Shown here piece by piece: positions 24,201 to 36,200 of a stretch of 64,000 nucleotides of DNA. The notes beneath the pieces are model-generated. The model had not been told where the DNA came from, did no database searches, and worked only from the letters and a program-made list of their open reading frames with translations. The stretch comes from Rhipicephalus microplus (taxonomy: Eukaryota; Arthropoda; Arachnida; Ixodida; Ixodidae). Position numbers and translations under genes: made by a program. Location: NCBI RefSeq assembly GCF_043290135.1, contig NC_134700.1, forward strand, positions 157,124,053-157,188,052, in the 5' to 3' direction. Numbering within the stretch: position 1 is the stretch's first letter; the number at the start of each line of letters is the position of its first letter.

Positions 24201-27200
24201 TGCCAAGAGACTTCACTAGGAGCATTTGAAAGAAGTCGTCATCAACGCCTTTCATAATGTGCTGGCTCTTGGCACTTTCGCTCATTGCGTCATCGACGCG
24301 CCTGCAGAGATCGAGTATATCTTCGATATAGGCGGTAAACGTTTCGCCAGGCTTTGTGCCCGGGAGCGCAGGCGTTGTTCGGCGCGCAACTTCCGCACGG
24401 CAGGGCGACCGAAAACCGAGGATATTGCCTGCTTGAAAGTGGCCCAGTTTTCGAACTGGTATTCATGGTTTGTGTACCACATTTTCGCCACATTAGCCAA
24501 GTAAAAGTTGACGGTGCTCAACTTAGCAGTGTCAGCCCACCTGTTTGGTCCACTGACTTTTTCGTAGGACGACAGCCAGTGCTCGACGTCCTGTTCTTCG
24601 GCGCCCGAAAAGATCGGGGGGTTTCGCTGGTGAACCGGGCCGGGGCAAGTAGCGGCCGCGAGAGGTGCTGTCTGTTGGGCAGCGTCAACTTGCATAATCG
24701 ACGGCAGGGTGCGGGATCGGAGTTCCAGGTTGTAGGTGATGCAGTTACCCAGCACGATCCACCAATTGTAAAGGGGGTTTATTGAAGGACTCAGCAAGCG
24801 GGTGGTAGCTCTAAAGGAACGCAGGCGAACCCAGGTGACGGTGCTTGATCGCCGATCTCGTGCCTTCTTCTAGTGTTGATGATAGCTGAGCTGATGATAT
24901 CAACGCCTTTCTTATTCACTACAAGGTATACTTTATCGAAGCGGAATGGCAATTCCAGTTGGTCACCAACTGTGTCCGAATCTCAGTTGACCTTCTCCGA
25001 CGTCTAATTGGTACGTCTAATTCAATAAGGTTGAGAGCTGAGTTAGTTGGTAACTGATCATTATACCATATGGTTTAAAAGCCCACTTTTTTATGGGACA
25101 AAATTGACAAGAAAGACACCACACTTGTGGCGAATGTCGTGTCTTTTCTTTTTTGTCTCTCTAAAAAATGGCAGCATATCTACGGAGTGAATGATAGAGA
25201 GTGGGGCGAAGCATCCGTCCGTACATTCGTTCTTGCTTCCATCCGTTCATGCGTGCGTTTGTGTGGCCGCCCATGCGTGCATCCGCCCGTCCGTGCGTGC
25301 GTCTGTTAGTGCATTCACACGTCCATCTGTGCGTCCGTCCATGCGTTCGTTCATGCTTCCCCTCCTGCGTCCGTCCATGCGTCTATCCGTCCATGCAGCC
25401 ATCTGTGCGTCCGTCCATGCACCTGTCTGTGTGTCCGTTCGTCCACCTATTCAACACTCCTAGTACCATCATCTCGCATCTTCTCGTCATATATTCCTCA
25501 TATAGAAGCACCGCCATCCAGCAGACATTCCAAGCACTGAACGAGAGGAGGCACACACACACTTTCTTACGGCTTGCGCTTCATGTCTACTTCCCACCTT
25601 TAACCACCTTGAGTTCATGGTATATACTAGTTCACTGTATTCATGGCACTACAGCCCAACGCTAACTAAACCTTTCTAAAACCAAGGAGGTTACGCCCAA
25701 CGAGTATAACGTAGCAACCCTTTCTTGACAGATAGTGTTCAATGTACATGCCAATGGCTGCTAAGGGGAAATGAGAGAGAGGAGAATTCGGCTTTTAGTT
25801 AACGCGCACACTGCGAATTTTTTATTGTTCAAGAACGCACAAAAGAAATCTCCCACCGGCACCACCTTGGAGGTCAAAATGTAAGACTGGTTACACACTA
25901 CTACTACTACTGCGACTACGAGGGACGACCGGGCGCCGTTATAAGGAGCTTCGCCCCTAAAAACGCACTACTTAACCATACCGTATAGTGGTACGTGTGT
26001 TGCGGCGTGGTCACCTTTCCATTGAGCGTTTGCTCTATGCCGCTTTCAAAGATTTCATACTCCGCGCTGCGGGATGTTGCGATAGTTCCGCTTTTTACCA
26101 TATTTTACGGGACAAATAGAAAGTACTGCTTGGTTAAGTTTCTTTTGGTGGGGCATTTCCATGCCTACTAGAACCTATTGTTAAACTTATCGAGTATTTC
26201 TACTATCAGGCCTGTGAGAGGAGCGTCTCAGGAACGCAGAATCACTGCGACTACGACATGGTCAAAAATTGCCTGAGTTCAGCTTTGACGCGACTGAACG
26301 CTACATTGTGCAGCTATGTGCAGCCAGATGCCCAGCGTCATCAACCTACCTCGTACACATTACGCACGACGGACACGCCACCAATGTATGCATCACCCTC
26401 CTGCGGCAGGATTTCGCCCGTCAGTATCTTGAAGGTGGTGGTCTTTCCAGCACCATTGACTCCGAGAAGGCCGAAGCACTCGCCCGAGCGCACGCTGAAG
26501 CTCAGGCCCTGCATCAGCGCAGATGACGTTCGAAATTGGTTTCATGCAGCAGTCCTTGTGAACATTCAATGCATATTCATACTATTTGTTCCCTTATTCA
26601 GTGCATAGCACCCTGACCTTGCAATTGCAGCGAGTAAGAGTGTCCTAATGAAAAAAAAATTCTCACCTCACGTGCACATTGCCTGACACAAGTATGAGGC
26701 TGTGAATGCAACGAAATTTTTTTATCACAGTTGACTTGTTCTTTGTTCAAGAAACCTTGCTCAAGGAAAAGCCTTGTTCTTTTTACGTCCACCCATTCTA
26801 AGCTAGTCAAGTGAAGCATCACTTTTTCCTGTCTAAAGGCAATTCTAACTGGCTCTTGTCACCGCCAGATAGAGTGCAGTTTCTCGCTCTAAGTTCACCG
26901 CCTTCAACAAGCAGGCTTTTCTAATCCCCTGTTAACTTCTATTGCCGAGGCTCTCCTAACGTCACTAAGATTGCCTGATAAGACACAAAGCAACAGCTAA
27001 CTCAACAAGCCTCATTCTAGCAAGGCTGTTATTCTCCACGTACACGAAGTTTCCCAAAGGCTAAAGAAGGTCACTGGAAAAGGTGCTGGTTCCGGTGCGT
27101 GACACCACTGATCGTCTGCGCAGCGCATCGAATTGCGCGCGGCGGCGGCGGAGTATCATTGCGCATGCGCAGACCAGTGTCACGCGAATTTGGCTCAGCG

Positions 27201-30200
27201 AGACCATTGTACCTAACACCTAACGCTACAAAATAGTGTAAGTGTTGCGTTCTGTGCACGCGACAAGCTCACTGGCCTATGTCGCAGAGTCAACAGTGAA
27301 GGACCTAAGAAAGAAGCAGGCACTAAGAAACACGCTATGTGCCATGTTGAATGTGTTTTATCAATTTTCTACAAGATATTATTTACTTGTGGACATTGGC
27401 CAAACATGGCGATGCATGAATGATTGGTTCAGGGAGCACGCTAACTTTCTAAAAGGTTTCCTTCCCTGACACTTGGCAGATCATTGTAATAGGTCTTGTT
27501 GTCGGCCAATTCTTGACAAGTGTTTGATCACGGGGGATATAAAAATCGGCGCGAGCATGAGATTAGTGAAGCCTTCTATATTCAACAACTTGGTGGTTCC
27601 TGTGTTAGCGTACCCTCTATTTTTCTTAACTGCTATGAAGTTAGTTATCTGGGGTCTACTTATATGACTGGTTGTTGATAAGGTAGGCCGTATGGTGCAT
27701 GTATTCTGCTTATGGTGCGTGGTTATGAGCAGATTCTGTTTTCTATATATTGCAGATAGTTTGCAGTAAACTTTGGTTGTTTGTTCAGGGCTCTGTTCTC
27801 GTCTCTTCTTTCCCTTCTTGTCGTTTGCGCTGTTAAGCACTTTCTTCGTCTACCACGCCTTCAAGAACTTAGCCAAGATGTATTATATTTGCATTTTTTC
27901 TATTGTAATACTGCACTTTCTATGAATGTCTGAGTTATGAATATTAACTACACAAAAGGTATGTTTTGAGGAAATAATATTATGAGACCTCTTAAGCTGC
28001 TAAACATTACAAGAAAAATTACAAATTTCACAGAATTGTCATTTTCGTCTATATTGAGATGTGATTTTCACTGTCGAGTGTTTCAAATAAATATGATTTT
28101 CAAACCTAAAAAGAAAGAGAAAAAAGAGGTATTTTCATATGCCAATTGTTATCATTACATATTTTTGTTTCAAGGAATAAAATAAGTTTTGAACTTTCCC
28201 ATTGTTGAAATTAAGGAGTTTCAAGGCGGCAGCTGTCGTATGACCAAATGGGAAGATAGGCGCCAATAGGAATGCTATAACAATATTTTCTTCCTTAAAA
28301 CAAAAAACGTAATGATGGTATAGGAGAAGAACTGTTTTTTTGCTTACAATTTATGTATAAAGGTAATTTTTAGTTGAGCCACCACATGGCGTAAATTGCA
28401 TCCTAATGTGGACAAAAATTACGATTTTGTAGAATTTATGATTTTTTCTCATAAGGATTACCGACTTGAGAGATCTCAAATAGTTTTTTCTCAAAATATA
28501 CTTTGCGTAGAGTAAGTATTCACTACTCAGATATTCATACAAACGGCAGTACTTCAATAAGAAATTGCAAGCATAACACATTTTGGATAAATTCTTAGAA
28601 GCATATGTGCCAGTATAATTGCAATATTATTACTGAGCTTCAAACACTTTACACAAGAATCTTTACTCAACATGTAGACAAAGTTTGGTATAGAACGTAC
28701 TTTTAAAATAAATTTTTTCATAAACAACACCTAAACGACATTCCGGAAAGTTCCGAAGGCAACCACGTGACCAAACATTTTTTTTCTCTCCGAAATAATC
28801 TACTGATTCACTGCTTTCAATACAGTTAATCAGCACAATAATTTTCGTAAGCATTTGAGATGGTCGCCAAAATGGCTGGGTTTTTGGCATAAAATCACCC
28901 TAACAGCTTGTCATGAACACAGAAAAAGGTCCTATGCTTATTAAGCCCTTTATTTACCAAGAAATATATTGAAAGTGCCTCCTCACAGGCACTGTATAAC
29001 GCTGCTTTTTTTCACAGTTCTAAGGCGGCTGCACGTGCTATTGTTGTTTACATGTGCAGCAGCGGCATTAATATCTAGTAGAACTCGCTGTTGGGATAGT
29101 TGGTGCATGTTTGCATTAAATATTAGTCAAATTTGCGCCAAAATGATGACCACACAAACAAAGAAAACACATAAACAGGATGGGCCCTCATTTGTAATTG
29201 TTTATTTCTTGAGGAAACAGGCTGTTATAAACCCACTTTTCGCCAACGCATGTGCAACCTACTTGGGCCGTCCCTTACCTGATGACGCTATAGGACACAC
29301 AAACGCTAGATACCGTGCTTGCAGCTCATACACGATGAGTGAAGTTTTGCTAACGCAATTGATACCCCGTTTCTTTTGTGAAAGCCCTTCGAAATTGCTC
29401 AGGGTGTGAATCCACATGAAGTGACATGCGCTCTTGAACGGGCACCGTCGTTATTCTTTGCCGTAAGGGTGTGTTCCCTCACTCGATCATTGACGCAGCG
29501 CCTCGTCGTCTGGCTAACATGTCTCTTTCTGCACGATAGGGGTATTTTGTAAACCACTTCAGTGCCAGACTACGTGAATAACCACGCATTCTTCTTTTTA
29601 CAGCCTTTCAGCTGCTCAGCATGATTTCCAGCAATGCACCGCCACAACTATGCTAGTTTGTTTGGGGCACGACCTCCATCAGTACTTCATGCCGACTCGC
29701 CACCTTGTTAAGATTGTGTGTAAGAATATATGCTATATTAAAAATATATGGTACAAACAGCTGCTAGTGAGCACCCGTCCTGTCCATGTGTTTTCTTTGT
29801 GCGGTCGTTGTTTCGTCGCGAAAGTAACTATTCAATTCAGGCATTCATGTCTATTTACAGCACATGTTTAATGTCTGTAGCACAATATTACTTGCTATTT
29901 TCGTATTCATATTTGCATGTTCAAGAGAACAGCAGCCCCGCCACTTGTGTCAATTGGGTACAATTTCCTAATTTTGCACAAAACCATTATGAAATGCCCA
30001 ACCAGCCTCAATTCTTTTTCAGTATTGTTAATTTTATCAAGAAACATAAAATCCATTATTCAACGTAAGCTTGTGCATCACCATCCAATTTATTAATGTG
30101 TGCAGTTTAATGACCTAAAGCCACCATTTGATTACGAGACGCTTCAGGGGAGAGCTCCAGAAATTTCGGCCACCTGGGGTTCTTGTGCACCCAAATCTAA

Positions 30201-33200
30201 GCAAATGGGCCTACAGCATTTTCGCCTGCATGAAAAGTGCAGCTGAGTACCTTGGTGACTAAGCCATCGAGGCGGGGTCATCATCATCCAATCTAATACA
30301 GATGCTCCAACCGTAATTATAACTTTTATTTGACTATATTCTAACCTTACAGCAAAGAACAGTAGAGCGGTTTAAAAGAAAGTTCTCCCCCCCCCCCTTT
30401 TTATGACCTCCATAACGCGTTTTAAGTCGCTTTTGCCAGAGTGCGCTTTCGGTCTGCGGGAAAGTTCTTTATAATTTGGAAGTGGCTACTAATACTCGCT
30501 GTCACAGGACACAAAATATTTTTCCCTATATTACTCTGCCATGCCGATACCATTCAATAACGAGTACTAGTATGAGTGCTGCTGGCCGTCTTTCAGAGTG
30601 ATTTATGAAGTTTTTGCAGACTTAAGCAACAAAAAAATCGTATGACACTTTTTTTTCTTTTCGCCACCTCCTTGAGCGCCACCTCCTTTACGAATATCAG
30701 GAATTTCTGGGTCGCCTGTCAAACAGTTTGACAAGCTCGGCAAATATTACTGCGAGTTTTATCCCCGTATTTTAGAACGTCCCTTCACTAAATGCTTCAC
30801 CTTGACTTGAGAAAATTAATTCCAGCGCAGTCTCTAGGCAGAGCAAGTCACCCAATATCGGGGATAATCTGCAGCGATTCTCAAGAAACGTAGCGTCATT
30901 TTTAGACAAGCGGTGGTGCTGTGCTCGGATAGTTCAAGTGAAGGACGAGATTCGAGTCGAGGAGTGTTCGTAACGCAGGAGGTTAGCATTATTTGCACTG
31001 TGGGACAGTTCAATAGTGCTTTTATTGAAATAGCTGCGCTCTCGTAAATTTTGAATGTATTAGCGGATATAAAATAATTTCTACATATAATTTTCTTTTT
31101 GTGTGATTCAGTCTAACTTGTACTACTGTAAATTAGGAGCCCCACCGCGCTGGTCTAGGGGCTATGGTACTCGGCTGCTTACGCCCAGGTCGCGGGATCG
31201 AATCACGGCTGCGGTGGCTGCACTTTTGATGGAGGCAGAAACGCTGTAGGTCTGTGTGCTCAGATTTGGGTGCACGTTAAAGAACCCCAGGTGGTCAAAA
31301 TTTCCGGAGCCCTCCACTACGACGTTTCTCATAACAATATGGTAATTTTGGGACGCTAAACTGCACATATCAACCAATGCTGTTTATTTGGAATTTCAGG
31401 CTCAAAAATGATGCGTTTGCTTTTCCTGAAACCTGCTCCAAATTTAAATTTTTTCTCTGGAAAAGCAAGATATGATGCTCCAAAATATTGCTTCAGATGA
31501 TAGCTTGGCTGCTCTACCTCTGCGAGCTGTAAGTGGTTAATTTTTCACCCCGCTTTTGTGTGTCAAATATATGTTCCTTGATGTTTCATTGTTTCAGGGG
31601 GACATAATATGTGATGCGCTTGAAATTTTACATCTTTAAATCAATTATTCTGCATGGTTAGTATCTAGTGACACCGTTAAGCTATTGTAATTTTGCCTAT
31701 TGTTTTCACTCCTTATTATTGTTTTCCAGTATTCTGAATGTCTGAACACACAAGGGTTATTGTGAAATGGAAATGCCATTTTAAGACTGATTTGTCATTA
31801 CGTTCATTAGACTACCACTAGCCATGCATAATCTGCATAACGCATGCCACAACTCATGCAAACTATGGCGTATCAATGAGGCAATTGTAGTGTGCTATAA
31901 TATCACGAGTGTTGAAGATTGGGCGAGTTGGTTAGTCGTACTTGAACTGGTTTAGCGCATTACGGGGAAGAAGAAATGGCCGAGCAGACCGACACAAGAG
32001 GACAGAGCGCTATGTCCTCTTGTGTCGGTTTGCTCGGCCGTTTCTTCTTCCCCGTCCTGCACTATACCAGTTCATGTGCATTGATATATTATTTCAGTAT
32101 ATTGGAGAAATAAGGCATGCAGCATTGCACTACTCTTCCTGCTGTTTGTGTGCTTCACTGCATTGTGCTTTTGTGCTGCATTGAAGCGTGTTCAAATTAG
32201 TTCTTCATATTTAAGTGCAAATGAAGGCTCTTCTGTTGTACTTTGATATGCATGCATCGGTCCTTAGAGCTCCATGCCGTACCATTGACGTGTGATTTTC
32301 GGTCTTCTTTTGTAGCAAATGGCATTCTGCTCTGCACAGCTAAAAAGGGCTTTTGATTAAGGTACAATTTATCTCTGAAGCCTGTATGAGCTGTGTCTAA
32401 TAAAATAAAGCTTGATTTCATTTTGCACTATGGCATGACTTTGTGAACGTTCTGTTATGTGTGACAGCTCATTTTGATTGATGCCTTCGCATTCAGCTAG
32501 GATTACATGGTATATGTGAGAGCCTTATATGCAGTGCTTCATATTAGCACCATAAAAACTGTGCTAGGGTCAGCATTACCACACGGCAGCAGGAGCCACT
32601 ACAATAGGACATCTGCACATGAAAGGTCTAGCTAAAGGGTAAGCTTTCACGTGCTTCTACAAGGGCCTACTGTAAAGGGGTAACACTCGAATTATGGTAT
32701 TTTTTGCAGGGGTGTTGGGGCATTATTCAGCATGAACACCCCCACACCCTTTTTGCTGTTTGGGCGAATTACACCCTACACTACTTTTGTTTTTCAAGAG
32801 TGTTAGGGTGTCATAGCAATATTACACCCTTACTCTCTTAATATTACTTGGGTGTACATCGCTTTTACACCCTCTCTCCCTTAAGGCCATTCGGGTTTAC
32901 ATTTGCTTTTACACCCCAAAAAATATTTGTGCCATAGGATGTAAATTTGAAAATCTGCCCACGGTATAGGTGGAGTCCTGTTTGATACACCCATTTCGTA
33001 GGGTGTAGGGGTGTCAGTAATAGACACTATAAAACACCTATATGGGTGTATTTCGGTTTACAGTCTTTTCTACGAATTTACCTCACCCATAAACCAGGAG
33101 GTTGCTGAGGATGAGACGCGTAAGCACTCAAGATATTGTGTATCCACATAAAATATTCTCTCAGCGACAAGATGATGTAAAAAAAAGTAGCATAACTTCC

Positions 33201-36200
33201 CTATTCACTGACGTACGTAATACGCGAATCCCACTAGTCGAACAGCAGTTAGCAGGGCTTTTATGGAGGCCGGAGGCAATCGTTCGGTTCGATTACCGTA
33301 CTGCAATGCTTTATTTTTGGTCGCAACAGGTCAATTCAGACCTAACAGGTTGAACAGACCCTAACCCTTCGTAGAGTACTCGTTAAATAGTTAACAACTT
33401 TTTCTTAACACGTCACGTCTGCTGATCAGAGTGCAGTTCGGCATCACTGGCAAGCAGAATAATAAGGCTCAACTCGTCGTTTAACAAATAGTTTAAGTGC
33501 AGCTAACCTCATTATTACTTTATTTGGGCCATGAGTGCAACTCCATGTGGTTCTCACGTGCAATGGCAAAATATTGTTCACGAACTTCTTGCTTAATGAA
33601 TACTTATAAAAATTTTATTCAACCTGCAGTTCCAATTGCAACGTTGCAAGTCTCAATGACGCTGCAGCAAGATAAGCCCCAAAGCTGAACTCGTTGACTC
33701 ATAAGTTGAGCTCTGAGTTGGTTCAAGTCGTAAGACAATTACGAGAGCTCCTTGACCGAAACGTGACAAATTCTGCTTATATTTGTACGTTCTACAGTCT
33801 TTCACACGCAATTTTTGGGCGGTACTTAGCAATTACAATACCTTTTGTTTAAGCGTTGAAACCGAACGTTGTTGCATCCGATACATTACTTGTGTTAACA
33901 GCTGAGCGCTCAGTACAGGCTGAAGTTCGTGGCACCAAGTTTCAATTATAGAAATGATGTTCACCTGTAGCACAATGTGGCCTTCCATGTAACCGTAAGC
34001 CTTGTGGAGGCGGTACACCACCATGGCCGGCTGCGTGCTGTCTGGAACCTGGGACGGCATCTTTGGTTGCTGCTTAGCCTGCAACTGGGTCTGTGATTTG
34101 GAAGGCTGGTTTATCAACGTCTGTGGAATTAGCGAAGGTGTCACCGGATTCTGCACAAGATTCGCTACAAGTTTGTCTTCATCCACAACATCCGTGTCCT
34201 CGTGGTGCTTGACGGCCGGCTGCAAGTACGATTGAAATCGTAAAGAAAGAAAGAAAAAAGCCAAATTATCTGAAGAAAAAAACTACCTTCAGCTGTATTT
34301 GAGTTCAAGTGAAAAACATTTAGCTGCCTAAAATAAAGATGTATTGTGTGCAGATGAATCTCAAAAAGCAAAATATAAATAAATTTGTTATTGGGTTGCC
34401 ATGGTTAGCAGTTACTGATTCGTGCGATGACGTTTCCGTTTGGATGCTATTACCTTTGTTTCTGCAAAATAATTGTTTCTTACAGGAATGGTATGTTCAC
34501 TGTGAGATTGTTCTTAGTGTAACGATTGATTTAAAGCGTAATCAACCATCCGATGTCTATTGTTGCTATAGCTGCTTTGTTTTTCACAGCTGTTGTCATC
34601 ACTAATGTCGTTTATTCTTAATTTCATATGTGTGCACCCTGCCGTGCTCATACGATGGCCACAGGAGAGCTCATAAATATCAGCAAATGGACATTCTTAC
34701 GTTGTGTGAGATGCGAAAAGGCTTACTTAAACCGAAAAGAACGACTGATTTGCCGGTTCAAACTTTTGCTCGTGTTATTCATTTATTCATTACTGGTTCC
34801 CGGCATAATGTTTCTAGACTCGTCAGTGTAGCTTTTATAAAACCTGAAATCACGTAAGCGATGAAATGCTTATTTGGTACTATAAGGAAGCATCTCGGCT
34901 TCTTTACATGCGGGCAGTTTCTGCACAAGTGAGATGTGTCGAAGTTTCACATTCCACGCTGCATGTGTGCTCACAAGCTCAGTTCGGAATAGCAGAGATC
35001 TATAATTATGAGAGTACAACTTGCGTCAAGGGTATATAATTTATTCTGAAAGTCTTGCAATTTGATTCTTTGTCTCTGCAGAACATAACACAAAATGGCC
35101 TGTATTACCGCCATATGCGCGCTTCCAGGTCAGATTGTAGTAATATTTTAGTAAGCTCCCCAGGTTTCTAATATTACTGCATCATAATACATACTGCCTA
35201 CGATAGAAGTGGGGTAGCACAGCACTGCCAAGATGGGTTCTTGCATGTAAATGTGTCCCTGCAGCGTGACATACATTCTATATCCATGTGGACCAAAAAT
35301 TCTGCAGATTCAACGCATCCATTCAGCACTCGCTTGCAGCCAAACTCCTAACCATCAGCTCTTTTCTAGCAACGCTGCAATCCGCATGATAAGAAGTGTC
35401 TTCTTGGACCACTTCCACATACTTTCTTGCTCCAGTGCATCGGGCCCGTGATGTCGACAATTTTTAGATGCGGAAGCATCTTATACTCGCGCCTTGTAGT
35501 GCGCCATCCGCGCCGTGCGCACCGCTTCTCGAACATTCGACAGCTGACGCGCGCGCATTCTCCAGTGGACGCGCATGCGCCGTCGCGCTTCGAGAACATT
35601 CAACAGGTGACAGTGCATGCGCCGTCGCGCTGTATATATACTCAAGGTCGGCGCTCGCTCGCTCAGTTGCCGCTCGTCGGTTGGTTTGTACGGCGCGTCG
35701 ACGTCCAAGGTCGCGGTGAAATGAATTCCAACGAATCCACAAACACAATGATCGACGTCCCTTCGACCAGTGCCGCCCTTTCGCATACGCGTGGACGTGT
35801 TCACTCATTTAACACCCCCTCCTACAACCACGTTAACCAATTTAGCCATCGACCCAAGTAAGTCGCAATTTAACACCCCATTTCACAACCACGTTAACCA
35901 ATTTAGCCATCGACCCAAGTAAGTCGCACTTTAACACCCCGTTAACCAATTATATGCTCCGCATCCTCCTCAGTGTTCCCCCGAGGGAAGCTGCGGGCAT
36001 TTTTTTATCGATGTTCTCTCAGATGCTAACGTTAGCACAGTTGTAACCGAAAGTGAAGTATAGACCAAAAGGTCAGGCACGACGATGCTTACCTTAGTAC
36101 AATTGCAACCGGAGGTGAAGCATAGACCAAAAGGGCATACACGAAGTGATAGACGCGAAGCACGCACACGAAGTGGAAGAACTACTGAACCAGAAGACTG

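Larger units (their letters stand above)
19688..24923 (-). mobile_element. Ty3/gypsy LTR retrotransposon, two LTRs, coding region broken
   Basis: The LTRs are bounded by TG...CA, about 94% identical by eye, and the insertion is flanked by a 4-bp duplication AGGT (19684-19687, 24924-24927). On the minus strand a purine tract (CGCCGGGGGTAAT) precedes the 3' LTR. The gag-protease-RT-RNase H-integrase order is that of Ty3/gypsy. Gag has a frameshift, the zinc knuckle and protease end carry stops, RT has a frameshift, and the RNase H/integrase region has two stops. The copy cannot make its own proteins. It sits in ABCA intron 14, opposite to none of the exons and in the gene's own orientation. Confidence 0.93.
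16067..26349 (-). other. Intron 14 of the ABCA gene (10.3 kb)
   Basis: Separates the Walker A exon from the Q-loop exon. It is enlarged by two TIR-minisatellite elements, a tRNA-like sequence and a 5.2-kb Ty3/gypsy element. Nearly all these insertions are recognisable as repeats. The remaining stretches at 17520-18790 and 18905-19680 hold no feature I can support. Confidence 0.85.
35462..35999 (+). repeat. Promoter-bearing dispersed repeat, copy 1
   Basis: Starts TTTTAGATGCGGAAGCATCT and ends GAGGGAAGCTGCGGGCA. An inverted second copy is at 51174-51792. The 5' half is GC-rich with CGCATGCGC words and a TATA box. The middle holds a 46-codon ORF. The 3' half holds 2.5 copies of a 60-bp tandem unit (35807-35955). 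It could be a solo LTR, a MITE or a duplicated 5' gene end. Confidence 0.85.

Noticed and set aside
35462..35999. Terminal inverted repeats on the promoter-bearing repeat
   Set aside because: Its two ends share only GGAAGC-type words; there is no convincing inverted match, so a TIR element is not claimed.
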